NCBI GenBank assembly: GCA_946902985.2
Contig: OX336389.2
Span: 145,999,099 to 146,063,098, forward strand
Direction of reading: 5' to 3'
From: Meconema thalassinum
Lineage: Eukaryota > Arthropoda > Insecta > Orthoptera > Tettigoniidae
Length of the DNA: 64,000 nucleotides
This document shows positions 24,147 through 34,727 of this stretch, one piece after another. The number at the start of each line of letters is the position of its first letter. The first letter of the stretch is position 1. A program made the translations under genes and the position numbers. Under the pieces are notes generated by a model. The model was not told where the DNA came from and did no database searches. It saw only the letters and a program-made list of their open reading frames with translations.

Positions 24147-24293
24147 TGAAAACTGAGTGATTCTCATCGAATTCAACTGTAACGAGGTGCAAGGTATGTC
24201 TAATTTTTCTTCGATTTATTAGCACGCTATTTTATTTTGTGTTATAATTTGCATTTTGATATTGCGGGAATTATAATGATAATATATAGTGTC
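24147..24293. other. Short non-coding gap
   Basis: AT-rich 3' flank of transposase 1; no feature seen. Confidence 0.4.
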
Positions 24294-24760
24294 ACTAGCA
24301 ACCCGCCCCGGCTTCGCCCGTGAACAGTTATGAATGTGCAAGGCATTCCTGTCAGACGTAATTTAAGAATGGCGAGGGGCATGAGACACCGCCGTCCAAA
24401 CTAAAAACACTTATAGTGGGCGATGTATCGAAGATAGAGATATGCTCTCGCGGACTTTTTTGCAGAATTTTTCATGCTGAACAATTCTTACGCTCATAGT
24501 ATATTGATATTTTTAACGGTTTGCCCAGCGTAAGCTTAAAAAGTGCACGGACGCCAGGTTCTTGTTTCGACCTATTCAATGAAATCTGAAATCGTTACTG
24601 CTTGGCTCCCTTTGATCATAAATAAATTATTTTCTACAGAAATGTTCCTCGATATTACCTGTACAGAATAGTGAAAGCCGCATCAAAATCCATCCAGTGG
24701 TTCTCGAGATTACCCGTGATATCCAAGAACCGGGGACTTTGTTTTACACTAAGCAGAGCG
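24294..24760 (+). repeat. Interspersed repeat, CTAGCAACCCGCC type, copy 1
   Basis: Begins ACTAGCAACCCGCCCCGGC and ends near ATCCATCCAGTGGTTCTCGA ... CCAAGAACCGGGGACTT. It is similar along its length to 26477-26945 in the same orientation. This start/end style is common in arthropod genomes; I could not assign a class and it has no coding sequence. Confidence 0.75.
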
Positions 24761-25222
24761 AAGTCTTCGTCTTGCAGTGCTTGGTAAACAGCGCTGTGTG
24801 AGCAGTCGAGTAACTAACAAGATTTCATGTAAAAGGTCTCATTGTCTAGGCCGGTTGTGGAGAGCTCGCATCCAGTCGGCCATGGTTAAGATGAAGTAGT
24901 TCTAAATTTCAACACCAGGCGCCGCCCCGAGCATATGGTCTAAAGCATATGAAAGGACGGCAGTCAAGCAGTGATACATTACCGCGCGCAAATTGTACTT
25001 ACGTTTTATTTCTATGCTTGTTTTAAACTTCTGTTATCATTATGCATAGGCCTACCAGTGAAAGAGGTCCTTTCTCCACAAGCTAATTATGAGGACGTTA
25101 TAGACAATTAGATTTCTTCTCTTTATGAATTCGGTCAATGGCGAGAAATGAAATACATACGAGCAGAGAGGTGAAGGATAACAATTGTCAGCAAATTAAA
25201 GAAACTATTACACTGACAGAAT
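24761..25222. other. Non-coding gap
   Basis: No gene seen. The end (CCTGTCAG at about 25236-25243, just inside the next entry) could be a splice acceptor for the transposase fragment that follows. Confidence 0.4.
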
Positions 25223-25486
25223 TTGAACCCTATAATCCTGTCAGTTAATGATGAGAGTTCTGAGAGAGCAGGCGATAACGTTGTTTATTATTTGAGTGGT
25301 TACCTGATTCACACAGCAGCAACGAAGATTGAGATATGTACTTCCTGCATTTGGTCATTGGAAAGTGATTCCGAAACATTTAATGCTGTCAGTGATGTAT
25401 GTATCCTCACCATGCTGAGAGACTTTGGCGGAAGTGAATCTAAATTTCTTAAATACCCGTCTTTATCTTTATTTCACGCGATGAAA

Positions 25487-25717
25487 AAAAATAATCGTGT
25501 GATCTCCTGAGAGGCCGAGTGCAGGTCTTTCTAATTGACGCCCGTGGGCGACCCGCGCGTCGTAATGAGGATGAGGTTATGATGATGACGGCACAGTCTC
25601 CGAGCCACGGGAATTAACCCCAAGAGATTAAAATCCCTAAAGGCCCGGCCAGGAATCGAACCCGGGACACGGCGGACCAAAGCCTAGCGCGCTAACAATT
25701 TAGCCACGGAGCCGGAC
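25487..25717 (-). mobile_element. tRNA-derived SINE in transposase 3 (first)
   Basis: The head is at the right: A-box region CCGTGGCTAAATTG and B box GGGTTCGATTCC (complement of GGAATCGAACCC at 25651-25662). Flanks ATTTCACGCGATGAAA (25471-25486) and ATTTCACGTGATGAAA (25718-25733) match at 15 of 16 and are the target duplication. Confidence 0.8.
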
Positions 25718-25873
25718 ATTTCACGTGATGAAACGTGTAATGAAACGTGTAGATGCAGTAGTGGAGGCAAAGTTGGAGCAAGAAGGCGCGTTGTGGGGCG
25801 ATATCTTTTCAGATTGTGTGGATATGATCTGTGAACTTCCTGTGTTCCGAAATGTGTGCTGCTCAGAGGATCA

Positions 25874-26183
25874 AAATAATAACCCCTGGCACTACAGCCC
25901 TTGAAGAGCCTAGGCCTACCAAGCAACCGCTGCCCAGCCATTTGGTCTGCAGATATTGGGGGGACGCGTGGTCAGCGCATCAGGTCCCCTCGGCCGTTAA
26001 TCTTGGTTTTCGTGACCGGGGCGCTGTCTCACTGTCAGACAGCTACTCAATTGTCCTCACGAGGCTGAGTGCACCCCGTTCCAGCCCTCACGTCAGTTTC
26101 TAAAATCCCTGACGGAGCCGGGAATCGAACCGGGGGCCTCCTGGTGAGAGGCGGGCGCGCTACTCCAACACCACAGGGCCGGC
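25874..26183 (-). mobile_element. tRNA-derived SINE in transposase 3 (second)
   Basis: The head is at the right, with B box CGGTTCGATTCCCGG and A-box region TGTGGTGTTGGAGTAGC. The 13-base target duplication GCTCAGAGGATCA is perfect at 25861-25873 and 26184-26196. The body contains CCCTCGGCCGTTAATC and the left end is A-rich on the complementary strand. Confidence 0.85.
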
Positions 26184-26338
26184 GCTCAGAGGATCATCTG
26201 TTACTATATTTCCCTAGGATAGTGTTTCATTACATTAAATGCCGGGTCATTTTCCGGGCGAAAGAAATGTCCAGGGGACTGAGATCCAGATCGTCTTCAA
26301 AATCAGCGAAAAAAATATTAAAGATCTCTTCTGTTTAG

Positions 26339-26476
26339 AGGTAAGCTCTATTCTTCTTAGAAATGTATTTTAGTGTGTTCTGGATAGTATTTTAATATGT
26401 TCGAATTCCCTTGAAGATTTGTTTCTGTTATTCACAACTTGCTTACTATTTAGTGCAATACTTCTTTTAATAAACA
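26339..26476. other. Short non-coding gap
   Basis: AT-rich; nothing seen. Confidence 0.4.
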
Positions 26477-26945
26477 ACTAGCAACCCGCCCCGACTTCAT
26501 CCGGGAACAGTTATGAATGGGCAAGGAATTCCTGTCAGACGTAATTTAAGAATGGCGAGGTGCATGAGACATAAATCCCCGTTCCGACCAAACTAAAAAC
26601 ACTTATATTGGGCAAAGTATCGAAGATAGAGAGATATGCTCTCCTGGACTCTTTTGGAGAATTTTTCATGCTGAACAATTCTTACACTCATAGTATATTG
26701 ATATTTTTAACGGTTTGCCCAGCATATGCTTAAAAAGTGCACGGAAGCCAGGTCCTATTTTCGACCTTTTCACTGAAATCTGAAGTCGTTACTGCTTGGC
26801 TCCCTTTGATCATAAATAAATTATTTTCTACAGAAATCTTCCTCGAGATTACCTTTACAGAATGGAGAAAGCCGCACTAAAATCCATCCAGTGGTTCTCC
26901 AGATTACCCGTGGCATCCAAGAATCGGGGACTTGGTTTTATACGA
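26477..26945 (+). repeat. Interspersed repeat, CTAGCAACCCGCC type, copy 2
   Basis: Direct repeat of 24294-24760 (shared GAATTCCTGTCAGACGTAAT, CATAGTATATTGATATTTTT). The two copies bracket transposase fragment 3. Confidence 0.75.
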
Positions 26946-27600
26946 AGTAGAGGCGAGCCAGACAGGCAAGCAGAGGCCATGTTACGCTAGTAACACCTAG
27001 CGGCGGAAACGGTCAACTACCGGAGTTCCTTCACGCCCTGCTGTTGCTAAGCGAGAAAATGGAAAGATATCAGGGTTGCAGACACAGCAAGGAGGTTATG
27101 CATATTGGCACGGCAAACATTAAACGGGGGCTGGGTGAGGGGTGATGAAATGCCTATGTATAAAATCTCTTGTATATAGGCCTACTGAAAATAATCTTCA
27201 GTAGTTTTAGCTTTGGAAATTATATTTTATGAAATTAGTAAAGGCATTTTCAGGTCGTTGATGAGAACGAGAGGGAATCCTTGATGGGAACGTATCAGAC
27301 ACATCTCTAATAGAGGGAATTAAATTTGTTCTTGGATAAATGGGTCAGTAACAGGGGTGGTGCTTAGGAGAGCGTTCTAGCGCAGTGGTTAAACTAATTG
27401 TCTCTCAACAAGCTGGATCGTGGTCTATTCCCGTGGTTCGGAATCTAGGTTATTAGGAGGTTCCTTCCCTGCGGTGGCAGCCAACAATGCTAGCCACTGC
27501 GTCACGAGGTTGACAATTTTTTCCAGTAGCATTAAGATAGGCTACGTCAATACTGTTACATGAAACATCTATGCACCTTGAACAGTTACCTTACTCCATC
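26946..27600. other. Non-coding gap
   Basis: No gene seen. TAGCGCAGTGGTTAAAC at about 27379-27395 is A-box-like, but no clear B box follows, so a decayed SINE is only possible. Confidence 0.4.
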
Positions 27601-27606
27601 TGTCCA

Positions 27607-27840
27607 TGACTGGCTGGGTGGCTCAGCGGTAACGTTCTCGCTTGCAGAATCGAATCCTGGCGCAGTCAGCTGGCATTTGAGGGGCGCAAATGCGAGGGAG
27701 CCGTGCCAGTACATTTACGGGCACGTTAAAGATCCCCTTCGGGCCAAATTTCCGGCAGCCGGGCGTCACTAGAAGCCGCAGACGTTAAAATGGACGTAAA
27801 TCGAATAGCATTACTATTATTATTATTATATCTTCTGTCC
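27607..27840 (+). mobile_element. tRNA-derived SINE with ATT tail
   Basis: A-box region GGGTGGCTCAGCGGTAACG and B box GAATCGAATCCTGG, then a body with CACGTTAAAGATCCCCTTCG and GGCGTCACTAGAAGCCG, ending in an ATT repeat. More ATT repeats follow at 27875-27910. Confidence 0.75.
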
Positions 27841-27874
27841 ATCTTCTGTTGTGTTAACTTCCAGCTATTCGTGA

Positions 27875-27911
<37 letters not shown>

Positions 27912-27939
27912 GTAATTGTTATCAGCAATATTGCCAACT

Positions 27940-28251
27940 GGGTAACTGAGTGTGTTAGGGCAAAAGCCAGGAGGCTTGGCTATCACCGCAGTCAAGATTT
28001 GAGTGAGTTCGAATCCTACCTACGGCCATCCTGGATGCTGACCACATTCAAAGTAGAATAGGCTACAATAGCCTATATTAAAACTGAAACAGGGTCAGAA
28101 TTCCAAAGGAAGCGTCCATGGTTTATTTGAAGGTACCATCCTGGCATTTGTCTGGAGCTGAGAATGAGAAAGTTTTATCAAAGGCGGCCAACGAACTCAC
28201 GCAGCTACCAGGGCAGTATTTCGCAGTGATAATAATAATGATAGTAATAAC

Positions 28252-28282
<31 letters not shown>

Positions 28283-28345
28283 GTAATAATAAAAATAATA
28301 TTAATAATTTTAGTAATGGTTTCTGTATCACCGGGCACTCTGAGC
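27940..28345 (+). mobile_element. Diverged SINE plus AAT microsatellite
   Basis: B-box-like GAGTTCGAATCCTAC at about 28007-28021, then a body with GGTACC.TCCTGGCATTTGTC resembling other SINE bodies of this window (compare 35620-35640 in reverse). It is followed by imperfect AAT repeats at 28229-28310. Open frames here are products of the microsatellite. Confidence 0.5.
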
Positions 28346-28474
28346 ATGTCTTGTATTCTAAACGTGAGTGTTGCATAACGCCAATGAAGGATGATATTAG
28401 GTATCCAGAACTAAATAACTCATCGCTTCTTCTACAAAATCCATACAAAGAAAGGAAGGTTGTAGTTTTAGGTC

Positions 28475-28645
28475 ACCGTTAATCTTGCGATCATTAGCCA
28501 AAGGACCCTCCCTTTACGTGGAATCCGAACCACAGGACATGCCATTTCACTTCGAAAATCTCACATGCATTGGCCGGGAATCGAAGCCGGTCTACCTTGG
28601 TGAGAGACAAACAGCTTGACCACTGCACTACCACCCCCCTCCCCA
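28475..28645 (-). mobile_element. tRNA-derived SINE
   Basis: The head is at the right: A-box region GGTAGTGCAGTGGTCAAG and B box CGGCTTCGATTCCCGG on the minus strand, then a body with CGAAGTGAAATGGCATGTCC. The same body, 5'-truncated, is the insertion at 31077-31217. Confidence 0.75.
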
Positions 28646-29576
28646 AAATCCATAAGAACATTTAGTTATAGTCTGCACCAATAGAACTACTCAAGGAAAG
28701 TGTGCTGAGTTAGCGAATAATTTCTGTTTTTATTTTAATATGATATCGAATAATGCAATACATTTTCAGGCTACAAAAAGAAACAAGTAGTTCCGTGAAG
28801 AACTAAATAACCTATTTTCATAAATCCCACTTATGTTAATTGGCTCTATCAACATACAAAATTCCAGTTTGAATGCTGTAATAGAATCGTGGATATTGAG
28901 AACCATCTAAATATTTCGGATAGGCACCATTTTGGATTTTTTTATATATAGGCCATAGAGTTATGTACTATTAGATGACGATTATTGCGTAGATTCATTA
29001 TTCAAACGTTGGCTTCGATCGCATAATTAGGATACAAGAAATAACAAAAATTGCAGAGCCACCATCTTCAGTTTAAATAATCAATTGAACTAAATTAGAC
29101 GTCAGTGCATTACAATGAGCATAAACATTTGCTGTAGCATGTTTCACTGCGCTCAGATGGTTAAATCGCGAGAAAAGTCTATTTGAATGTATCCAATTCA
29201 CTTGGCCGCCTTGTTCGTTTTGAACTTAACAGTTTTTTGAAAGTCATATAGTCTAGGTGAACTTTTAGTAGTGCCCTTTATCACCGCACAAAATTTCAGG
29301 ATGACATCTGTAATAGGTTTGGAGATATACACGTACAATGCCGGTGAAATATTTCGCACAGCCGCACATACATACACATAATACCCTACCAGGGAATTGT
29401 TACCGCTAGATGGAGAGAGCAGCTGTTGTGTATATATTACGCCATCCCTCCTCGTTATGGCTGCAGCGAGCGGCTTGCGTGTCAAGGAGGGGGGGGACTC
29501 ATGTACAGTCGTATGCTACAATGAGAACACAACGCAGAGCGCACGGCCCAGCTTGAATCAGGCAGGCGTGTGGCGC
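28646..29576. other. Non-coding gap
   Basis: AT-rich sequence passing into a GC-richer 200 bases before the P-type element. No gene seen. Confidence 0.45.
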
Positions 29577-29583
29577 GGCGGAG
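29577..29583. repeat. Target duplication, P element left
   Basis: GGCGGAG, identical to 34721-34727. Confidence 0.75.
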
Positions 29584-29615
29584 CAGGACCTTCTATGCTA
29601 CCGGACCTGACACTG
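29584..29615 (+). repeat. P element left terminal inverted repeat
   Basis: 32 bases, 31 of 32 matching the complement of 34689-34720. Confidence 0.9.
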
Positions 29616-30132
29616 GCGGCGGGTAAGATGCAAGATGGCTGACGTAGTTGGTTGTTGTTTATAATGATGTGTGGTTTTGTTTACGATGTGATAGTGTTGT
29701 GATAGCCCAGTGGTGTGAATAATCCATATATCGCCTAGCAATCGTCTCACTTGATTTGCTGTGCTTAGTGGTTATTGCTTTCGTGTAAATAAATGCCTGC
29801 ATTACCATAGTGCTTCATAAACTCAGATACCGGTACCTTCTGATTCCATCAATTCTACTAGTGGGTAAGTTGGTCTATTTATTATTCTGTTAAGGGTTTA
29901 TAAATTATTAGTAATGGTAATCCATTATGAGCAAGAATAATCATAATTATTAATTTCCATTTTTAGGTCTAAGAAGATCTGAAAATTGATTACGAAGAAA
30001 CATAACCTGCTTTTTAAATTGGATGCAGTGTCCACTAATCCAGTTTTAGGCCTGCTAGTTCAAGGATCTTATCACGTACTTGGTGTGGATTCCTGTTTTT
30101 TATAAACTATCAGTAGGCTTACCCGTGGAGAT

Positions 30133-33100
30133 TTGCCTCGGAACTGTTGTGTGCCTGGATGCAAATCCAATTATCATAAAGATAAACCATTAGTGCCTAC
30201 TTTCCAATTTCCCAAAGAAAAAGAACTTAGGGATAAATGGACAAGAAGCATACATCGTGATGCTTTTTCTCCGACAGCTAATTCAGCTGTTTGTGTCAAA
30301 CATTTTGTCCCTGAATTAGTTATTACAGAAGACAAATTCCCTTGTGCAGATGGCTCAGTTGTAACTGTACCTAGAAAAAGAACAAAACTACAAGAAGGTG
30401 CATATCCTACCATCTTTGAAAACCAGCCATCATATTTAACAAAACAGTTGCCTCCAAAAAGAAAGGATCCAAAGGAACGCATGAAGCAAGTTCTTGCCCG
30501 TGATGAGCAACAGTATAGTGAGTGGACTGAAAGAGATACAATATTAGGGTTTGAAGAATTTAAAAATGAAGTAGGCACTAGATATGTGGGGCCTTTCACA
30601 TTATTTACCAAAGATAGGCATGTTTTGCTGTGTAAAATTGATGACAGCCCCAATGAAGCACCTAAAATTAATACCTCCATCAGAATTTCACCATCCTTTT
30701 CTGTGGAAGTTTTCCACAACAATTTGCATCTCCCCAGCAGTCAGTTTCAGTGGTGTCTTGGCGATAACTTGCTTTGTGATAAATGGACCAAGTTTGATTG
30801 TCTACTGAGTCACCTAGCAGGTTTCCAGCTAGAAGATATAGATGGTAAACAGAAACTTAATCTCTTACTTGGTTGGTTCCTACGTGTTAATATTGACAAC
30901 TTCGACATTACCACTAAAAAGAAATTGCAATTCCTACAGGAACAGTTTCAACTTTCCCTGTCCACTCAGCCAAGATATTCTGCAGATACTCTCCTGTGGG
31001 CTTCAACATTATTTTATTCTTTTCCTGGGGCTTATCATTTTGTTCACTCCAGCCAAGTGTTAGCAGTACCTCATCCTGTTTCCCGGTCAATGCATGTGAG
31101 ATTTTCGAAGTGAAATGCCATGTCCTGTGGTTCGGATTACACGTAAAAAGGAGGTCCCGTGGCTCATGATCTCAAGATTAACGGTCACGTTAAACTACAA
31201 GCTTCCTTCCTTCCTTCCAGTACCTCATCCATCTTATTTAAGAAGACTGTTGTGTAAAATGGGAACAAACTGTGCAGGGATCAGCGTTTCACAGGAATCA
31301 TACTTACGGGAGAAATGCAAGCTTCTGAGTGACCATGAAAATGTTGTGTGTATCTTGTTAGATGAGATTTATGTTGCCCCTAACCTAAGTTACAAGGGTG
31401 GAAAAATTGAAGGAGTTGCTTTGAACAGACCAAATGAAATTCATTGTGCGACTACAATACAGGCATTCATGATAACGTCACCTTTGTGTAGATTTTCAGA
31501 TGTTGTTGCTCTATTTCCTGTGAAGAACTTAAACAGTGACATGCTGCATAAAATGACTTTAGAAGTACTCACTGTATTGGAAAAGAGTGGGTATGTTTCC
31601 CTTTGTCTTATATCGGACAATAATAAAGTAAACAAAGGCATGTTTCAGCACATAAGTGGAGGTTCTTTGAGAACCAGTATAAAGAATCCAGCCAACAATG
31701 ACAGGAACTTATTTTTGCTGTTTGACTCTGTCCACCTACTCAAATGCATTCGCAATAATGGGCTGAATTCCCAAGACCAGGTTCTTAACATTCCAGACAT
31801 TGGTGATCAGCTGTCAGCAGTTCAAGCTCAATTGCAAAGTCAACCAGGTGATGAATGTTCAGCAACATGTGTGTATTACACCCAAGAAGCAAGATTTCAG
31901 GACATGATAAACTTGTATGAATCAGAGAAGAAATCTCTTCTTAAAGAAGCTCCTGCAATCACAAGAAAAGCCCTGTTCCCCACTTCCTTTGAAAAGCAGA
32001 GTGTGCCTTTAGCCCTAAGAGTTTTCGATGAAAGGAATGTTGTAGCGCTAGAAAGAAAGAAAGAAAGAAAGAAAATGGAGGTGGTTGCTCAGAAGGTACG
32101 ATAATGATTCTCAAACGTATAATTCGATGGTGGAAGATCATTAATGTAAAGAATCCACTAAAAGGAAAGCATCTCAGGGATGAAGATTGTGTTCCTGTTA
32201 CTGGACCTGAAGATAAGAAGTTAAAATTTTTAGAAGAATTTTCAATTTTTTTGCTTCAGCAATTAATGGAAAGTTGACAAATGAGACACACACAGCTTTG
32301 ACTCACACCATTGATTGTATTGTACAAATGTGTACATATATTTTCCATACCATGAAATGGAAATATATATTGTTGGGAAAGTTTCAAACTGACAAGCTTG
32401 AAGGTCGATTCAGTCAGTACCGCCAGATGAGTGGTGGTAACTACAATGTCTCAGTAGAACAGATCTTAGAATCTGAAAGAAAATTAAAGATATGTAGTGT
32501 TTTGAAAATGAAATCAGCCTCTCTTGGCGAATTTTCCATGACATCTTTTGTTGAATCTTGTTCAGACTACAGTACTTGTGCTTCTGATGATGAAATTGTA
32601 CCTGACATTAGCATGGACAAATTTTATACAGTACTGCAATGCATTGAGTCAGTCAGGGTTGATGAAAGCAGTGAAAGAGTGATGATTTGTATCGGTGGAT
32701 ATGTCGCACATAGTGTTCTAAATGTGCTGTGGATGAACAAAAAAAAGTGTGAAACCTGTGTATCAGTGCTCATGACAGACAGGGACTTGTTAATAGAATG
32801 CCAAGACAAGTTCTCTTACTTTGATGCTCTCAATCGTGGTGGTCTGAAGTGTCCCTCAGACATTGTGGTGACTTTGTGTACAATTCTCTATAAGATCTTT
32901 TGTATTTTAGTCAGTGAACCCTATGAGAAATACTTCCTACTGTTGGTTAAACGCCAAAGGGAACTTGTCATGCAGTTAGCAGTGGTTCACTTTGAACTGT
33001 ACTTTACAGACTTCGATGTTGTCTGTGAATGTGGAATGTCTATGAGAAAATTGGCAGTTAAATGCAGTAAGGTGTTGAGTAACATTTTTCTCAATAATTA

Positions 33101-33173
33101 CTGCAAAGTGCAGGCTGAAAGACTTAATTTGAAGGGAAAGTTTATTCACAAGGCTTCCACATTAAATAAGTAG
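30133..33173 (+). pseudogene. THAP-domain P-superfamily transposase 2
   Basis: The frame begins TTG (30133) directly followed by PRNCCVPGCKSNY; family members start with methionine here, so the ATG seems lost. The THAP domain runs to AVCVKHF (residue 58). The transposase has LLDEIYVAPNLSYKGG (first catalytic D), LISDNNKVNKGMF (second D), LLFDSVHLLKCIRNNGL, and DKLEGRFSQYRQMSGGNYN (catalytic E, at about 32395-32450). DESSERVMICIGGYVAHSVL and a C..C pair follow near the C-terminus. Breaks: lost start, the SINE at 31077-31217, a GAAA run near 32050-32085 where the frame ends at 32104, and a shift at a T run near 32250. All catalytic acids remain. It differs clearly from transposase 1 in sequence, so the two are separate families. 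Confidence 0.87.
31077..31217 (+). mobile_element. 5'-truncated SINE inside the P transposase
   Basis: Flanked by a perfect 13-base duplication, CAGTACCTCATCC, at 31064-31076 and 31218-31230. The body matches the SINE at 28475-28645 in reverse and ends in TTCC repeats. Insert plus duplication is 154 bases, exactly the frame step (+1) between the transposase pieces ending at 31113 and starting at 31115. Confidence 0.9.
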
Positions 33174-33344
33174 GTTTTATGTCAAAAACCAACAAATTAA
33201 TGAATTATTTCATGTGCATATATTTCTCTACTGTAGGTTTATGGTAATTTTTTGTTCCTCAAATGCAAGTTGCATCAATTAACTTATTATCCAGTGTATT
33301 TTGTATAAAAATTTTAGTTGGTACAATGCCATTTGATCTCATAA

Positions 33345-33710
33345 ATAGGACTAGCCTTCATGTTTATGGATTTACATGGAAATTACGTATTTCTTGTATG
33401 TAGGCAGTCGTGACCTTATGATAGGAATTAACTATATATTTACCTTCAGTATGTGTGGGAACCCATGGTAAACCACTTGCTGGGTGGCTAAGGGGATAAT
33501 CGAACCCAACATTTCCCGGTTTACCTCACTAGCCCTCTTACCCTCAAACTAGAATTAGATTTCTTGACAGTCAGGAATCAAACATGGATCTCAGAAGTGA
33601 CAACCAAGAACTACACCACCTGGTTGGTCTCATTTAGTTTTAAGAATGTATGTACTAAAAAGAAATTGAAATTCCTACAAGAACAGTTACAACTTTCCCT
33701 GTCCGCTCAT
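33345..33710 (+). repeat. P element 3' block, copy a
   Basis: Contains AGGCAGTCGTGACC, then a SINE-like stretch reading on the minus strand (B-box-like GTTTGATTCCTG), then about 50 bases (33658-33707) matching transposase positions 30913-30965. Similar along its length to 34016-34360. Confidence 0.7.
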
Positions 33711-34015
33711 GTTTATGAATTCACATAGAAGTTAGTTCTTGTATCATGTACAGTAGGCTTAATTATTATTTTTGTGTTAGATGTGAATACAATATGCCTT
33801 TTTGTCTACTGGTACCAGTATATTTTGTATCGATTCATTCGGCAGTGTGATATTTAATTATTTGAATATGACTACCGTAGCTTACATGTTTAAGTATTTG
33901 TATGGAGGAAAATTTTTATATGTAGTGTTAATTTATATTCTCAGATGTTTATCAAATAGGCCTTCATTGTCAACTGGTAGCCTATATTTTGTATTTTACC
34001 GAGTGCCATAGGAAT

Positions 34016-34411
34016 GAATAGGACTAGCCTATTTGTTTATGTATATACATGAGGCAGTCGTGACCATATGATAGGAATTAACTAGACATTTACCTTCAGT
34101 ATGTGTGGGAACCCATGGTAAACCACTTGCTGGGTGGCTAAGGGGAGTATCGAATCCAACATTTCCCGGTTTACCTCACTAGCCCTCTCACCCTCAGACT
34201 AGAATTAGATTTTTTGACAGTCAGGAATCAAACATGAATCCCAGAAGTGACAACCAAGAACTACACCACCTGGTTGGTCGCATTTATATTTAAGAATAAT
34301 ATGTACTAAAAAGAAACTGAAATTCCTACAGGAACAGTTTCAACTTTCCATGTCCACTCAGCCAAGATATTCTGCAGATCTCTCCTGTGGGCTTCAACAT
34401 TATTTTATTTG
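34016..34411 (+). repeat. P element 3' block, copy b
   Basis: Second copy of the block at 33345-33710. Its right end (34306-34411) is a longer, about 105-base, near copy of transposase positions 30913-31021, so part of the coding region has been duplicated into the 3' region. Confidence 0.75.
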
Positions 34412-34426
34412 ATTATTTTTCTAATG

Positions 34427-34590
34427 GAACTCCGGTATTTCAACTCCTGGGGTACCTCCACATGCCTGTCCCTTATACAGCTACACACACTACTACATTC
34501 ATCACGTAATAGGAGGAATTCAACCCACACCCAACTGCACGGGGCTGATGACCAAGATGTCCCAAGCCCATGAAATGAATTAACAGCAGA
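34427..34590 (+). repeat. SINE 3'-end fragment
   Basis: GCACGGGGCTGATGACC ... GATGTCCCAAGCCC is the 3' end of a SINE family whose other copy, in the opposite direction, lies at 35458-35745. Confidence 0.45.
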
Positions 34591-34688
34591 CAAAATCACG
34601 CCATGATGTTATTTTGTGTTGTGTTGGATTCTGACGCACGTCATGCGTTTGATGACCGATCAGCAACTACGGCGGCCATCTTGGATTG

Positions 34689-34720
34689 CAGTGTCAGGTC
34701 CGGTAGTATAGAAGGTCCTG
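34689..34720 (-). repeat. P element right terminal inverted repeat
   Basis: 32 bases, mirror of 29584-29615 with one mismatch. Confidence 0.9.
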
Positions 34721-34727
34721 GGCGGAG
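34721..34727. repeat. Target duplication, P element right
   Basis: GGCGGAG, identical to 29577-29583. Confidence 0.75.

Larger units (their letters stand above)
25223..26338 (+). pseudogene. P-superfamily transposase 3, C-terminal part split by two SINEs
   Basis: The three open pieces are 25223-25486, 25719-25873 and 26197-26338. The first has DESSERAGDNVVYYLSGYLI and a CTSC pair, matching the C-terminal domain of THAP/P transposases (compare DESSERVMICIGGYVAHSVL in the copy at 32274-33173). The other pieces hold VVEAKLEQEGALWGDIFSD and YFPRIVFHYIKCRVIFRAKE. Each SINE plus its target duplication shifts the frame, and the reading frame resumes exactly after each. So the fragment was open before the SINEs arrived. 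The catalytic N-terminal two thirds are absent here. The CTGTCAG before the first piece suggests this could be a last exon. Confidence 0.6.
29584..34720 (+). mobile_element. Complete P-superfamily (THAP) DNA transposon
   Basis: The 32-base terminal inverted repeats (29584-29615 and 34689-34720) differ at one base and start CAGGACCTTCTAT. GGCGGAG flanks both ends (29577-29583 and 34721-34727), a 7-base direct repeat; P elements usually make 8 with about 31-base repeats, so this fits the superfamily. Just inside each end is AAGATGGC. The transposase remains fill 30133-33173. The 3' part (33345-34600) holds two related blocks and SINE remains. The transposase is broken, so the copy is not autonomous. 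Confidence 0.88.

Noticed and set aside
24147..25222. Long intron joining transposase 1 to the fragment at 25223
   Set aside because: Transposase 1 already ends in a family-like C-terminus at 24146 and already has its own copy of the domain seen at 25223, so the two are separate elements.
28123..28448. Open frames rich in isoleucine or leucine, resembling membrane segments
   Set aside because: Produced by the AAT microsatellite read in several frames.
29397..29642. 81-codon GC-rich open frame before the P element
   Set aside because: No motif, and it crosses the P element's terminal repeat; open by composition.
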